NCBI RefSeq assembly: GCF_004187715.1
Contig: NZ_QZWF01000023.1
Span: 23,341-87,340, forward strand
DNA from: Streptomyces sp. F001
Lineage (GTDB): Bacteria > Actinomycetota > Actinomycetes > Streptomycetales > Streptomycetaceae
Reading direction: 5' to 3'
DNA: 64,000 nt
Below are positions 27,776 to 36,470 of the stretch, one piece after another. A program made the position numbers and the translations under genes. How positions within the stretch are numbered: position 1 is the stretch's first letter; the number at the start of each line of letters is the position of its first letter. The notes beneath the pieces are model-generated. The model saw only the letters and a list, made by a program, of their open reading frames with translations, was not told the origin of the DNA and made no database searches.

Positions 27776-28534
27776 TCACCGTGCGGTCCAGCCACCGTCC
27801 ACGTACAGCTCGGAACCGGTGACGAAGCTGGCGTCCTCGGAGGCGAGAAACGCCACAGCCCCCGTGACCTCGTCGGGCCGGCCCAGGCGGCCCATGGGGG
27901 TGCCCTCGACCATCGCGGTGTGCCGGGCCGTGCCCTCCCACAGTGCGCGCGAGCGGGGCGTCTCGATGAAGCCCGGGTGAATCGAGTTCACGCGGACGCC
28001 GCGGGTGGCCCAGTGCAGTGCGGCGTTCTTCGTCATCAGCCGGACCGCGCCCTTGGCGGCGTGGTAGGAGAACTGGCTGCCGAAGCCGCCGACCGTACCG
28101 AAGATCGAGGCGATGTTGACGATGGATCCGCCTCCGGAGTGTTCGATCGCGGGTCCGCCGTGCTTCATGCCGAGCCAGACGCCGGTCTGGGTGACCGCGA
28201 TGACCTTGTCCCAGGACTCCTGAGTCTCCGTCTCCACGGTCCGCATCTCCGCGATGCCCGCGTTGTTGACGAGCACGGTCAGACCGCCGAGCTCGGCGAC
28301 CACTCGCTCGACGGCGCCGCACCAGGCGTCCTCGTCGCTGACGTCGAGGGCGAACCCGGTCACCGTCGCCCCGTCGGCTGTCAGTTCCTTCGCCAACTTC
28401 TTGCAGCGGTCGGCGTCCACGTCGGTCACCGCCACCTGGGCGCCCTCGGCGGCCAGCCGGCGCGCGACGGCGTCTCCGATGCCGCCGGTCGCGCCTGTGA
28501 TCAGGGCGGTCTGTCCGGACAGTCGGTCGCGCAC
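27776..28534 (-). CDS. Short-chain dehydrogenase/reductase
   Basis: A 252-residue classical SDR: TGATGGIGDAVARRL for NAD(P), NNAGIAEM, Ser in NIASIFGTVGGFG, YHAAK as the catalytic pair, and SFVTGSELYVDGGWTA at the end. The GTG at 28534 is chosen because AAGGAGAGCCC lies directly upstream; a GTG at 28567 overlapping the kinase stop is also in frame. Third gene of the leftward acyl-CoA dehydrogenase-kinase-SDR operon, the same gene set that occurs in the main operon. Confidence 0.9.
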   Translation of the reverse strand: MRDRLSGQTALITGATGGIGDAVARRLAAEGAQVAVTDVDADRCKKLAKELTADGATVTGFALDVSDEDAWCGAVERVVAELGGLTVLVNNAGIAEMRTVETETQESWDKVIAVTQTGVWLGMKHGGPAIEHSGGGSIVNIASIFGTVGGFGSQFSYHAAKGAVRLMTKNAALHWATRGVRVNSIHPGFIETPRSRALWEGTARHTAMVEGTPMGRLGRPDEVTGAVAFLASEDASFVTGSELYVDGGWTAR

Positions 28535-28563
28535 GGGCTCTCCTTCGTTCGGTTTCTTCGTGG

Positions 28564-29592
28564 TCACGGCAGCAGCTCCAGTCCCGAGCGCAGCAGCGCG
28601 GGCACCGCGGAGCCGACCCGGTCGAAGCCGCTGCCGACGGTCTGCCCCGCCAGATAGCGGGCATGGATGCCCTCGGCGATCACGGCGAGCTTGAAGCACC
28701 CCAGTGCCTGGTAGAAGCCCAGGGCGTCGATGTTCCGGCCGGACCGCTCGGCGTACCGCTCGGCAAGCTCGTGGCCGGAGGGAAATCCGGGGTTGGCCGT
28801 CGGGACGTGGCGCGCCCCGAGGACCGGTTCGCAGGCCGGGGCCCAGTACATGAGCAGCATCCCGACGTCGGCGAGCGGATCGCCGAGTGTGGCCATCTCC
28901 CAGTCGACGATCGCCGCGATCCGCCCGAAGTCGCCTGGCGCGAGGATGGTGTTGTCCAGGCGGTAGTCGCCGTGCACGATCGCCGGGGCGCCGCTGGTGG
29001 GCAGGGCGCGGGCGAGCCGGCCGTGCAGCGCGTCGAGGTCGGGCAGCGCCCGGGTGGCGACCCTGTCCCACTGCCCGCGCCACCGTCGCACCTGGCGCTC
29101 CAGATAGCCGTCCGGGCGCCCGAAGCCGCCGAGTCCGACCGCGGTGGCGTCGACCGAGTGCAGCGCCACCAGGGCGTCCACGAGCGCGTCGGCGGCGCGC
29201 CGCGCGTCGGCGGGCGGCAGCGCGGCGACCTCGTCGCCGTCGCGCAGCACCGCGCCCGCCACGAAGTCGACGACGCAGAACGGCGCACCGATCACCTCCG
29301 GGTCCGTGCACGACAGCACGGCCCGTGCGACCGGCACCCCGGTGCCGCCGAGCGCGGCGACGACGCGGTACTCGCGGTCCATGTCGTGCGCGGTCGGCGT
29401 CAGCACCCCCAGCGGCGGACGGCGCAGCACCCAGCGGTGCGTCCCGTCGGTCACGACGTACGTCAGGTTGGAGCGCCCGCCCGGCAACAGCTCGACCCTC
29501 AGCGGTCCCGCGAGTTCGGGCAGGTGGCGCTCGAAGTACCGTTGCAGTACGGGCACATCGACGCCGATCGGCGTCGTTCCGGATGCGGTCAC
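28564..29592 (-). CDS. APH-family kinase (ACAD10/11-type phosphotransferase), second copy
   Basis: A 342-residue APH-fold kinase with IVHGDYRLDNTIL (HGDxxxxN catalytic loop), IVDWEMATLGDPLADVGMLL (metal-binding Asp), and RWVLRRPPLG in the ATP lobe. It is longer than and clearly distinct from the kinase at 15965. The start overlaps the stop of the acyl-CoA dehydrogenase gene by four bases, so the pair is coupled. The most likely role is phosphorylation of a hydroxyacyl-CoA for later elimination by the partner dehydrogenase, as in the LvaA/ACAD10/11 pathway (inference). Confidence 0.88.
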   Translation of the reverse strand: MTASGTTPIGVDVPVLQRYFERHLPELAGPLRVELLPGGRSNLTYVVTDGTHRWVLRRPPLGVLTPTAHDMDREYRVVAALGGTGVPVARAVLSCTDPEVIGAPFCVVDFVAGAVLRDGDEVAALPPADARRAADALVDALVALHSVDATAVGLGGFGRPDGYLERQVRRWRGQWDRVATRALPDLDALHGRLARALPTSGAPAIVHGDYRLDNTILAPGDFGRIAAIVDWEMATLGDPLADVGMLLMYWAPACEPVLGARHVPTANPGFPSGHELAERYAERSGRNIDALGFYQALGCFKLAVIAEGIHARYLAGQTVGSGFDRVGSAVPALLRSGLELLP

Positions 29593-30797
29593 CGGGCAGC
29601 CCTCCGCTCCCGCGCCGCCCGCACCGCGCGCTTGGCGATGGCCCAGCGGTGGGTCTCGGAAGGGCCGTCATAGATGCGGAACGGACGCACCTCGCGGTAC
29701 AGCCGCGACAGCGGGGCGTCACCCGAGATACCGAGCGCGCCGCACACCTGTACGGCCCGGTCCACCACCCGGTTCACCGCCTCGGACACGTACGTTTTGG
29801 CGATCGAGGTGTACTGGGCGGCCGGACGTCCCTGGTCCAGTTCCCAGCAGGCGCGCCAGAGCACCGCGCGGCTGGTCTCGATGTCGATCTCCGAGTCCGC
29901 CAACAGCTGCTGCACCATGCCGAGTTCGGCCAGCGGCTTGCCGAAGGCAGAGCGGTCCGCCGCGCGCTCGAGAGCGATGTCCTGTGCCCGCCGCGCCACC
30001 CCGAGCCAGCGCATGCAGTGGGTCATACGGGCAGGTCCGAGCCGCACCTGCGCATAGGGGAAGCCCTGGTCCACCTCGCCCAGCACGGCGCTGTCGTCGA
30101 CCTCGCAGCCCTCGAAGACGATCTCGCTGTGCCCGCCGAAGAGGCCTTGGTCCAGCGTGTCGATGTTCCGGACGATCTTCATGCCTGGGTTGTCGGCGTC
30201 GATGAGGAACATCGTCGCGCCGCCCGCATCGCCGGGGCCGCCACTGGTGCGGGCCATGCAGATCGCGAAGGCGGCTCCGTCCGCGCCGCTGATGAACCAC
30301 TTGCGGCCGTCGATTCGCCAGCCGCCCTCGGTTCTCGTCGCGGTGGTGGAGAGCGCCCGGGGGTCGGAACCGGCGCCGGGCGCCGGCTCGGTCATCGCGA
30401 AGCAGGAGCGCATCTCGCCGGCCGCCAGCGGGCGCAGGTACCGCTTCTTCTGCTCCCCGGTGGCCACCACCTCGAGCAGGTGCATATTGCCCTCGTCGGG
30501 CGCTGCGCAGTTGAGCGCGAGCGGTCCCAGCAGTGAGTACCCTGCCGCCTCGAACACCACGGCCTGCCCGCGCAGATCCAGCCCGAGCCCGCCCCACTCC
30601 GTGCCGGCATGCGGGGCGAACACCCCTGCCTCCCGGGCCGCCTCCTGCAGTCGCCGCCGCAGTGGCTCCGGTCCGGCATGGACGTTCCCGTCGCACGCCT
30701 GCTCTTCGGGTATCACCACATCCCGGACAAACTCGGTCGTGCGCCGCGCGATGCCGACGACCCTCTCGTCGATCTCGAACTCGATGGACACGCTCAC
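29589..30797 (-). CDS. Acyl-CoA dehydrogenase, ACAD10/11-like
   Basis: A 402-residue acyl-CoA dehydrogenase: FAMTEPAPGAGSDPRAL, GRKWFISGADG, LGPARMTHCMRWLGVARRA, and the C-terminal PFRIYDGPSETHRWAIAKRAV, the GPSETH variant typical of dehydrogenases paired with APH kinases. First gene of the leftward operon, facing a TetR gene across 138 bases that hold two palindromes. Together with the kinase and SDR it forms the second copy of the module. Confidence 0.92.
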   Translation of the reverse strand: MSVSIEFEIDERVVGIARRTTEFVRDVVIPEEQACDGNVHAGPEPLRRRLQEAAREAGVFAPHAGTEWGGLGLDLRGQAVVFEAAGYSLLGPLALNCAAPDEGNMHLLEVVATGEQKKRYLRPLAAGEMRSCFAMTEPAPGAGSDPRALSTTATRTEGGWRIDGRKWFISGADGAAFAICMARTSGGPGDAGGATMFLIDADNPGMKIVRNIDTLDQGLFGGHSEIVFEGCEVDDSAVLGEVDQGFPYAQVRLGPARMTHCMRWLGVARRAQDIALERAADRSAFGKPLAELGMVQQLLADSEIDIETSRAVLWRACWELDQGRPAAQYTSIAKTYVSEAVNRVVDRAVQVCGALGISGDAPLSRLYREVRPFRIYDGPSETHRWAIAKRAVRAARERRAAR

Positions 30798-30805
30798 TCC
30801 CGATC

Positions 30806-30827
30806 TTGGCTACTGATCATTAGCCAA
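30806..30827. promoter_or_regulatory. 22-bp palindrome upstream of acyl-CoA dehydrogenase gene
   Basis: Perfect 7-bp arms TTGGCTA (30806-30812) and TAGCCAA (30821-30827) around an 8-base centre. It begins 9 bases upstream of the leftward ATG, where a repressor would block transcription or translation start. Probable operator of the divergent TetR protein (30936). Confidence 0.65.
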
Positions 30828-30892
30828 TGACAAGGGCGAGTTGAGTGGTGTGTCAAGGGTGTGGGCTCTAATGGCAGGTCAAGGGGGGTGTA

Positions 30893-30909
30893 ATCAGCTA
30901 ATTGCTGAT
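30893..30909. promoter_or_regulatory. 17-bp palindrome upstream of the second tetR gene
   Basis: ATCAGC-TAATT-GCTGAT, perfect 6-bp arms, ending 27 bases before the GTG start of the TetR gene. Shares GCTAAT-like half-sites with the palindrome at 30806. Likely autoregulatory operator. Confidence 0.6.
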
Positions 30910-30935
30910 AGCTTGCCGACAGTACAGGAGTCGAT

Positions 30936-31628
30936 GTGAACGGAGTTCAGGTGAGCAGAGTCCCAGGGGGGCGGTACGAGCGGCCGCACCGGCCCGCGCG
31001 GCCGGAGGGCGCGCCCGCGGCCGACCGCCGGTCGGCGATCCGGCAGGCCGCGCTCCGGCTGTTCGCGGCGCAGGGCTACTGGTCCACGACCATGGCCGAC
31101 ATCGGCGCCGCCGTCGGCATTCGCGGCCCGAGCCTGTACAAGCACGTCGCCTCCAAGCACGACCTCCTGGCCGAGATCATGAACGGCACGATGGAGCGGC
31201 TCATCGCGGACAACACCGCGGCGGTGGCCGGCACCGACGATGTGTGCGAACAGTTGCGACGCGCCGTGGAAGCGCACATCCGGTATCACGCGCGGCATCG
31301 CCTGGAGGCTTTCGTCGGCAATCGGGAGATCGGCAGCCTGGAACAGCCCGAGCAGGAGCAGGTCCTCGGCCGCCGCAGCGACTATGAGCGCCGCTTCCGC
31401 GAACTCATCGAGCGGGGTGCGGCCGAGGGCGCCTTCGACGTGCGGTCGGCGAGGATCGCCTCGTACTCGATTCTCGACATGGGCATTGGTGTGGCGAGCT
31501 GGTTCCACGAGGACGGCGAATTCTCCGTCGACCAACTTGCCTATCAGTACGGCGACATCGCGCTGCGCATCGTGGGCGCGCTGCCGCGGGGTGTCCCGCG
31601 GGAGGAGGGCGAGCCGAGGCGCGCCTGA
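30936..31628 (+). CDS. TetR-family regulator of the second acyl-CoA dehydrogenase operon
   Basis: A 230-residue TetR protein. The HTH domain starts near residue 30 (RSAIRQAALRLFAAQGYWSTTMADIGAAVGIRGPSLYKHVASK), followed by a ligand domain ending in the usual amphipathic helices. GTG at 30936 follows CAGGAG; an in-frame GTG at 30951 is also possible. Divergent from the acyl-CoA dehydrogenase-kinase-SDR operon with two palindromes in between, so it most likely controls that operon and itself. Confidence 0.9.
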   Translation: MNGVQVSRVPGGRYERPHRPARPEGAPAADRRSAIRQAALRLFAAQGYWSTTMADIGAAVGIRGPSLYKHVASKHDLLAEIMNGTMERLIADNTAAVAGTDDVCEQLRRAVEAHIRYHARHRLEAFVGNREIGSLEQPEQEQVLGRRSDYERRFRELIERGAAEGAFDVRSARIASYSILDMGIGVASWFHEDGEFSVDQLAYQYGDIALRIVGALPRGVPREEGEPRRA

Positions 31629-31674
31629 TTCATGGGGGCGGGGGTGGTACGGAAGGGCCGCACCGCCCCAGGCC

Positions 31675-31980
31675 GGACGCGGTCTGCTCGCCCTCGAACT
31701 GGTCGCCGGGCAGCCGCAGGGGCTCGCGGTACAGGACGTGGCGCAGCGGCTCGGTGTCCACCGCACCATCGCGTACCGGATCCTGGTCACGCTCGCCGAG
31801 TTCCATCTGCTCGTCCGCACCCCCGACGGCCGCTACCGGGCCGGTTCCGGCACGGTAGCCGGCTCGCGGGTACGTGGCCGACGTCCGTGAGGCCGCCCTG
31901 CCCGTGCTGCGGCGCACCGCCGACGAACTCGGCGCCACCGTCGCGCTGATCTCGGCGCACCCCGTCTGGTCGCTCCTGAT
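31675..31980 (+). pseudogene. IclR-type regulator remnant
   Basis: One frame encodes an IclR-like winged helix (LLALELVAGQPQGLAVQDV, RLGVHRTIAYRILVTLAEFH, RTPDGRYRAGS) up to about 31860. The protein then continues in another frame as YVADVREAALPVLRRTADEL and GATVALISAHPVW, and homology ends near 31980. There is no plausible start codon, the two parts need a frameshift, and most of the ligand domain (about 130 residues) is missing. A decayed gene. It occupies nearly the whole 370-base gap before the next gene. Confidence 0.7.
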
Positions 31981-32001
31981 GAGCCTGGCAGGATCGGCGG
32001 C

Positions 32002-32475
32002 ATGGACTACTGGCCGTACCCGCCGGCTGAGGCGGACCGTATCGACCCCTTCGACAGCGAGCGCACCGAAACGCAGTACGTGCTCTTCGGCGGCCACCGG
32101 CCCACGTCCGCGTTCACCGATCCCGCCGGATTCCGCGATCCGGATCTGCACAGATCGATCCCGTGGGGATACAAGATCCTCCGCATGGCGCAGAAAGTGG
32201 CCGTCCTGCGCCACGGCGATGTCGTACGCGAATGGCCGGTGCTGCACCGCGACCCCCGCGTCGACCCGGTGGACCCGCCTGCCGGCGAGACGCTGTACCT
32301 GGACAACTGGCGACGCAATGTCTGCGGGTACCGGGTCCTGACCTCGCCGGCCTCGATGACCGCCCCGGACGACGCCTACGACCGCGCCGCCGCCGTCGCG
32401 CTGGCCCGCACCGCCTCGCGCACCGAAGGCCGCGCCCTGGTCGTGTACATGCACGACGCCGAGAACTGGCACTGA
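32002..32475 (+). CDS. Hypothetical protein
   Basis: A 157-residue protein starting MDYWPYPPAEADRIDPFDSE. It is rich in charged and aromatic residues, has no membrane segment or signal peptide, and contains short motifs such as RSIPWGYKILRMAQKVAVLR and LYLDNWRRNVCGYRVL. Not recognised. The ATG at 32002 follows CAGGATCGG. It lies among gene remnants, but the intact frame, typical codon bias and a regular end argue for a real gene. Confidence 0.55.
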   Translation: MDYWPYPPAEADRIDPFDSERTETQYVLFGGHRPTSAFTDPAGFRDPDLHRSIPWGYKILRMAQKVAVLRHGDVVREWPVLHRDPRVDPVDPPAGETLYLDNWRRNVCGYRVLTSPASMTAPDDAYDRAAAVALARTASRTEGRALVVYMHDAENWH

Positions 32476-32520
32476 CGAAGGCCGGTGCCGTGTCCGCAAA
32501 CGCTTCGTCGCTGCGCCTGG

Positions 32521-33153
32521 TCAGAAGGCCAGGGACTTCCTGGCTGCGGCCGCGCCCGCCGCGGGGTCCCAGCCGCCCTTCCCGATGACCGCGATCACGT
32601 GATCCTCCGTGACGTCGCCGTCGGCGGCGATCAGCGCGTCGACGGCGGCCTGGGGTGGAGCCGCGCCGTTCAGTCCCGGGGCGTTCCTCGTGAACACCGT
32701 GATGCTCTCGCGGGTCTCCTCGAGGCTCAGGGCGGGCAGGCCCACGCTGCGAAAACCGTCGTCGACGCTGTACTCGGCGCGCTTCCATCCGTCGGCGCCG
32801 TCGAAGCCGTAGACGAAGCCGACATAGTCCTCTGCGTCCAGGGTCTGCTGCACGACGGGCCGCCACCAGTCCGGTGCTCCGGCGAGCAGATCGGTCTCCT
32901 CCTCGCTGAACTCCTCCGCGGCGGGGCCGTAGTACGTCTCCGAGTACTCGTGGTCGTTGCCTGTCAGCACCGCACGGCCCTCGTCGAGGTGGTGCAGCTT
33001 GAGCCAGTTGCCACCCGCGTCGTCGAAGTGCCAGACGCGGCCCTCGGCATGGCACATGGAGCCCCACTTCCGGGCGGCGCAGACCGCTGCGAAAGCCGCC
33101 CAGCGTCCGCGCAGCTGTGCCGGGGCGGGCAAGTCCAACGCCACCAGTCCCAT
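32521..33153 (-). CDS. Conserved hypothetical protein
   Basis: A 210-residue soluble protein (MGLVALDLPAPAQLRGRWAAF...). It is rich in Trp and acidic residues, with WGSMCHAEGRVWHFDD, NWLKLHHLDEGRAVLTGNDHEYSETY and a C-terminal HVIAVIGKGGWDPAAGAAAA. The pattern suggests a small immunity or regulatory protein of the kind common in Streptomyces, but no family is recognised. ATG at 33153 lies 11 bases after GAGAGG; a GTG at 33165 is in frame but has no spacing to a ribosome site. No partner genes nearby. Confidence 0.6.
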   Translation of the reverse strand: MGLVALDLPAPAQLRGRWAAFAAVCAARKWGSMCHAEGRVWHFDDAGGNWLKLHHLDEGRAVLTGNDHEYSETYYGPAAEEFSEEETDLLAGAPDWWRPVVQQTLDAEDYVGFVYGFDGADGWKRAEYSVDDGFRSVGLPALSLEETRESITVFTRNAPGLNGAAPPQAAVDALIAADGDVTEDHVIAVIGKGGWDPAAGAAAARKSLAF

Positions 33154-33499
33154 GGCGGTGTCCACCTCTCTGTCTCAGGCCGCTCGAGCGTGCGCATCGT
33201 GTGCTCAGGACATCCAAGCGCATGCCTCTGACAACGGGCCCTCGGCCTGATGGCCTTGTTCGAGGGCGATGCGCAGGAACTGTTCCACCAGCGGTCCCTG
33301 TGCGGCGCCCCCCCCCGAGACGGGGGAGGCTCCACGAGGTCAGCGCGGCCGGTGAGCGGCCAGTAGCAGCAGACAGGAGGTACTCCTGCATGCTCACCCC
33401 CCTCCTGCCGGGCGACGACGATCGCGGCCCGCTGGTGACGCGCGTGCTCGTGGTCATGCCGGCGGGCACTCCTGGTTTGCTACGTTCACATCAGCACAG

Positions 33500-33680
33500 C
33501 CATCAGCACGCTGCTCAAGGCTGGGGCCGAGGCGGGCGTCCTGCGCTCGGACGTGGACCCCATCGACGTCGGATTCCCCTCGGCGGCGTCCTCCTGATCA
33601 CCAGTGACGAAGAACAACGCGACCGCGCGGGCCGCATGCTCGATCTGCTCCTCGACGGGCTCCGCCACCGCGCCGGCTGA
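33500..33680 (+). pseudogene. TetR C-terminal remnant
   Basis: About 60 codons resemble the end of a TetR ligand domain, split over two frames: ISTLLKAGAEAGVLRSDVDP in one, then LGGVLLITSDEEQRDRAGRM and LDLLLDGLRHRAG in another, ending at 33680. No helix-turn-helix part or start is present. It sits 13 bases before the LLM oxidoreductase gene. The rest of the 540-base gap (33154-33499) shows only a C-rich run near 33308 and no gene I can support. Confidence 0.6.
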
Positions 33681-33693
33681 ACTGGAGACCCCC

Positions 33694-34539
33694 ATGCGAC
33701 TGGGCGTACACATCACCCGCTTCGACCACCCCGACGGCCCGGCCGCGGAGGCGGCCGGCATCAGCCGGCTCTCCGTCATGGACCACTACTTCCAGATGGA
33801 GGCGTACGGGCTCACCGCCACGGAGCCCATGCTGGAGGGCTACACCATCCTCGGCCATCTCGCGGCCCACACCTCCACGACCCGACTTGGCCTGCTGGTC
33901 ACAGGGGTGACGTACCGTCATCCCGGGCTGCTGGCCAAGATCGTCACCACGCTCGACGTGCTCTCCGGCGGCCGGGCCTTCCTCGGGCTCGGCGCCGCCT
34001 GGTACCAGCGTGAGCACACGGGCCTCGGAGTGCCGTTCCCGCCGGTCGCCGAACGTTTCGAGCGGCTGGAGGAGACGCTGCGCATCTGCAAGCAGATGTG
34101 GGACCCGCAGAACAACGGCCCCTTCGAGGGCAGGCACTACCAGCTGGCCGAGACGCTCTGCGTCCCGGCACCCGTGAGCCCCCCGCACCCGGAGATCATG
34201 CTCGGCGGAGGTGGGGAGAAGAAGACCCTGCGGCTGGTTGCCCAGTACGCGGACGCCTGCAACCTCTTCACCTCCAGCCCGGAGGAGGTCGCGCACAAGC
34301 TGAAGGTACTGCGCGGTCACTGCGAGGACGTGGGCCGCGACTACGGAACCATCCGCAAGACCGTCCTCCACCTGGACCCCAGCGGTACGCTCGACGGCTT
34401 TGCCGAGGCCATGGCCGGGTACGCCGAGCTGGGCATCGACGAGGCCATCGTCGCCCCGCCGGTCAGCGCCGTCGCCCAGTGGATCGAGCGCTGTGCCGCG
34501 CCGGCGGCGAACGCGGTGGCCGAGCTGGGCGGCGCATGA
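33694..34539 (+). CDS. LLM-class (F420-dependent type) oxidoreductase
   Basis: A 281-residue bacterial-luciferase-like oxidoreductase. It has LSVMDHYFQMEAYG, LLVTGVTYRHPGLLAKIVTTLDVLSGGRAFLGLGAAWY, RFERLEETLRICKQMW and LGGGGEKKTLRLVAQYADACNLF. Family members use F420 or FMN. Between ITRFDHPDGP and AAEAAGISRL about 15-20 residues usual for the family (a helix before the second strand) appear to be missing, so activity is uncertain. ATG at 33694 follows CTGGAG. The upstream TetR remnant may have been its regulator. Confidence 0.82.
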   Translation: MRLGVHITRFDHPDGPAAEAAGISRLSVMDHYFQMEAYGLTATEPMLEGYTILGHLAAHTSTTRLGLLVTGVTYRHPGLLAKIVTTLDVLSGGRAFLGLGAAWYQREHTGLGVPFPPVAERFERLEETLRICKQMWDPQNNGPFEGRHYQLAETLCVPAPVSPPHPEIMLGGGGEKKTLRLVAQYADACNLFTSSPEEVAHKLKVLRGHCEDVGRDYGTIRKTVLHLDPSGTLDGFAEAMAGYAELGIDEAIVAPPVSAVAQWIERCAAPAANAVAELGGA

Positions 34540-34609
34540 GTCTCCGGTCGGCAGAGCCACCGTCGCTCAATGGCGGTCGGACTCAGCCGTGGTCCTGCTG
34601 GACTCGTCG

Positions 34610-35629
34610 TCATCCGCCACCATCGAGGTCGGCACGTCTGCGGAGGATCCGTAGCTCGTGGCCGAGGAGCTGCATCTCGTACAGCTTCCCGCGGGCGTTG
34701 TCGAAGGGGCGGTGGAGGACCATCATCAGCCGGCCGTCGAAGGTGTGGAACAGCATGCCGTGACCGCTGTCGTCGCGGACGAACGGCCGGTGCTGCTGCC
34801 AAGGCCCTGCAAGATTGCCGGACTTCGAGACGGCATAGGTCTGCACATAGCCGCCGCCGATGGTGCCGTCCTGGCCCGTCATGTTCTTTTCGTACGTGGA
34901 CCACAGCATGATCAGGGAGCCGTCAGGGGTGCGGTACAGCTGCGGGCCGTCGGTGACATAGGGCGGGAGCTGATGCGGTACGCCGCCGGGGATCTGCTCG
35001 CTGAGCCAGAACGCGTCCGACGCCTTGAACAGGAAGACCGGGTCTCCGACGGTTCTCGACAGGTCCGGGGCGAGTCGGATCGCCTCCATCGTTCCGTCGA
35101 TGGTCTGCAGCCACTCGTGTGCGTACACCATCCAGGGCTGCCCGGACGGGTCGACGTAGAGCGTGCCGTCGAGGGTCATGAGGTGTTCGGGCGGGGTGGG
35201 GCGTGACGGGTCGATGACGGTGAAGGGCCCCAGCAGTGAGTCGGAAACGGCGATGATCGTGCCGCGCATGTGGTTCGCGAGCTGGAAGGGGGTGCCCCAT
35301 TGGCCGGGTGGTGGTACCGGAAGCGGCTTGCTCTGGCTGTGCAGGGTGGTGAACAGGTAGTACCTGCCGCCCCATTCGTGCACCTCCGGCGCCCAACCAC
35401 CGTCGGTCGCCCAGATTCCCTTCTGTTCGACGGTCAGGAACACCACCACAGGGCGCATCCAGTCGCGCAGGTCGTGGCTGCGGTAGACCATCGTGCCGGT
35501 GCCGTCCACGCCCGATACCGAGGGGTCGTTGGATGTGTAGAGGTGGTAGGTGCGGGTCTTCTCGTCGGCGACGATGAACGGATCGTGCAGCGGCATGCCG
35601 GGAAGCCGCATCAGCTCGGTGTCAGCCAC
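34610..35629 (-). CDS. Glycoside hydrolase family 43-type protein
   Basis: A ~339-residue five-bladed beta-propeller protein of the GH43 type. MPLHDPFIVADEKTRTYHLYTS holds the general-base Asp; WATDGGWAPEVHEWGGRYYLFTT holds the region of the second acid; PWMVYAHEW and GMLFHTFDGRLMMVLHRPFDN are typical blade motifs. Family members cut arabinofuranosyl or xylosyl linkages. No signal peptide, so intracellular oligosaccharides are likely. Start uncertain: GTG 35629 or ATG 35611; longer versions would run into the PP2C gene. Confidence 0.82.
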   Translation of the reverse strand: MADTELMRLPGMPLHDPFIVADEKTRTYHLYTSNDPSVSGVDGTGTMVYRSHDLRDWMRPVVVFLTVEQKGIWATDGGWAPEVHEWGGRYYLFTTLHSQSKPLPVPPPGQWGTPFQLANHMRGTIIAVSDSLLGPFTVIDPSRPTPPEHLMTLDGTLYVDPSGQPWMVYAHEWLQTIDGTMEAIRLAPDLSRTVGDPVFLFKASDAFWLSEQIPGGVPHQLPPYVTDGPQLYRTPDGSLIMLWSTYEKNMTGQDGTIGGGYVQTYAVSKSGNLAGPWQQHRPFVRDDSGHGMLFHTFDGRLMMVLHRPFDNARGKLYEMQLLGHELRILRRRADLDGGG

Positions 35630-35705
35630 GGGCGAAGAATACGTCGGCCTTCCTGGCGAGGCAGCGGGGCAAGCGGTACGCGCTCGTGATCGGCGGTCAG
35701 CAGCT

Positions 35706-36455
35706 CTACTCGTCGCCGACGCGTACCACCGCCAGCGTGATGTTGTCGGGGCCGCCCGCCTCGATGGCGGCCTTCCACAGCTCGAAGGCCGCACGTCCGT
35801 CGTCGTGCTTCCGCAGCACCTCGTCGAGGACGTCCGTCGTCAGCGGGTCGGTCAGACCGTCTGTGCAGATGAGGTAGCGATCGCCGGGTGACAGGGACTC
35901 GGTCGTCACATGGGGGACGACGGCGCGGTGGACGGGGCTGCCGCCCAGGCACTGGGTGACCACGGACGTGGTGCGCTGCCCGGGTTCGAGCGGTGGGCTG
36001 TCGTCGATGCTCACCTGGCGCAGCCTGCCGTGCGAGGCCGCGTAGACCCGGCTGTCACCGACGTTGAACGCCAGCAGCGAGTCGCGTTGTACGACGACTC
36101 CGGCCACCGTCGTCCCCATGGTCGCCAGCTCGCTTTCCACGTCGCCGCCGGCCGCCTCGAAAACGGCGCGGTTGCAGGCGTGCAGGGCGCTGCATACGGC
36201 GTCCTCGCTGCTCAGGGCGGGACCGATCGACGCGATCCGGCGGGCCACCAGGGCGCTGGCCACCTCGCCGCCGGGATGCCCGCCGAGGCCGTCGGCGACG
36301 GCGACGACGAGGGGCGTCCCGAGCGGGAAGACCAGGGTCTGCGGACTCTCGGTCACGGTGGCGCACAGCGTCCACGGGCCGATGACGAGGCTATCCTCGT
36401 TCCGGTCACGCAGCAGCCCGGGATGGCTCAGCGCGCTCACGGCGACGTACGGCAT
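35706..36455 (-). CDS. PP2C-family Ser/Thr phosphatase
   Basis: A 249-residue metal-dependent protein phosphatase of the PstP/Stp1 type: SHPGLLRDRNEDS, VADGLGGHPGGEVAS with the metal Asp, NVGDSRVYAASHGRLRQVSIDDSP, ICTDGLTDPL, and GGPDNITLAVVRV at the end. It has only the catalytic domain and no transmembrane anchor. It would reverse Ser/Thr phosphorylation; a PknB-like kinase gene lies 19 kb away, but no link is implied. Confidence 0.93.
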   Translation of the reverse strand: MPYVAVSALSHPGLLRDRNEDSLVIGPWTLCATVTESPQTLVFPLGTPLVVAVADGLGGHPGGEVASALVARRIASIGPALSSEDAVCSALHACNRAVFEAAGGDVESELATMGTTVAGVVVQRDSLLAFNVGDSRVYAASHGRLRQVSIDDSPPLEPGQRTTSVVTQCLGGSPVHRAVVPHVTTESLSPGDRYLICTDGLTDPLTTDVLDEVLRKHDDGRAAFELWKAAIEAGGPDNITLAVVRVGDE

Positions 36456-36470
36456 GCGGCGCCACCCCGC

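Noticed and set aside
27776..29722. A 648-codon minus-strand frame that looks like a large fusion protein ending in an SDR domain
   Set aside because: Its first two thirds overlap the kinase and dehydrogenase genes in another frame and have Arg/Gly-rich composition typical of GC-rich off-frame reading; the SDR has its own start and ribosome site.
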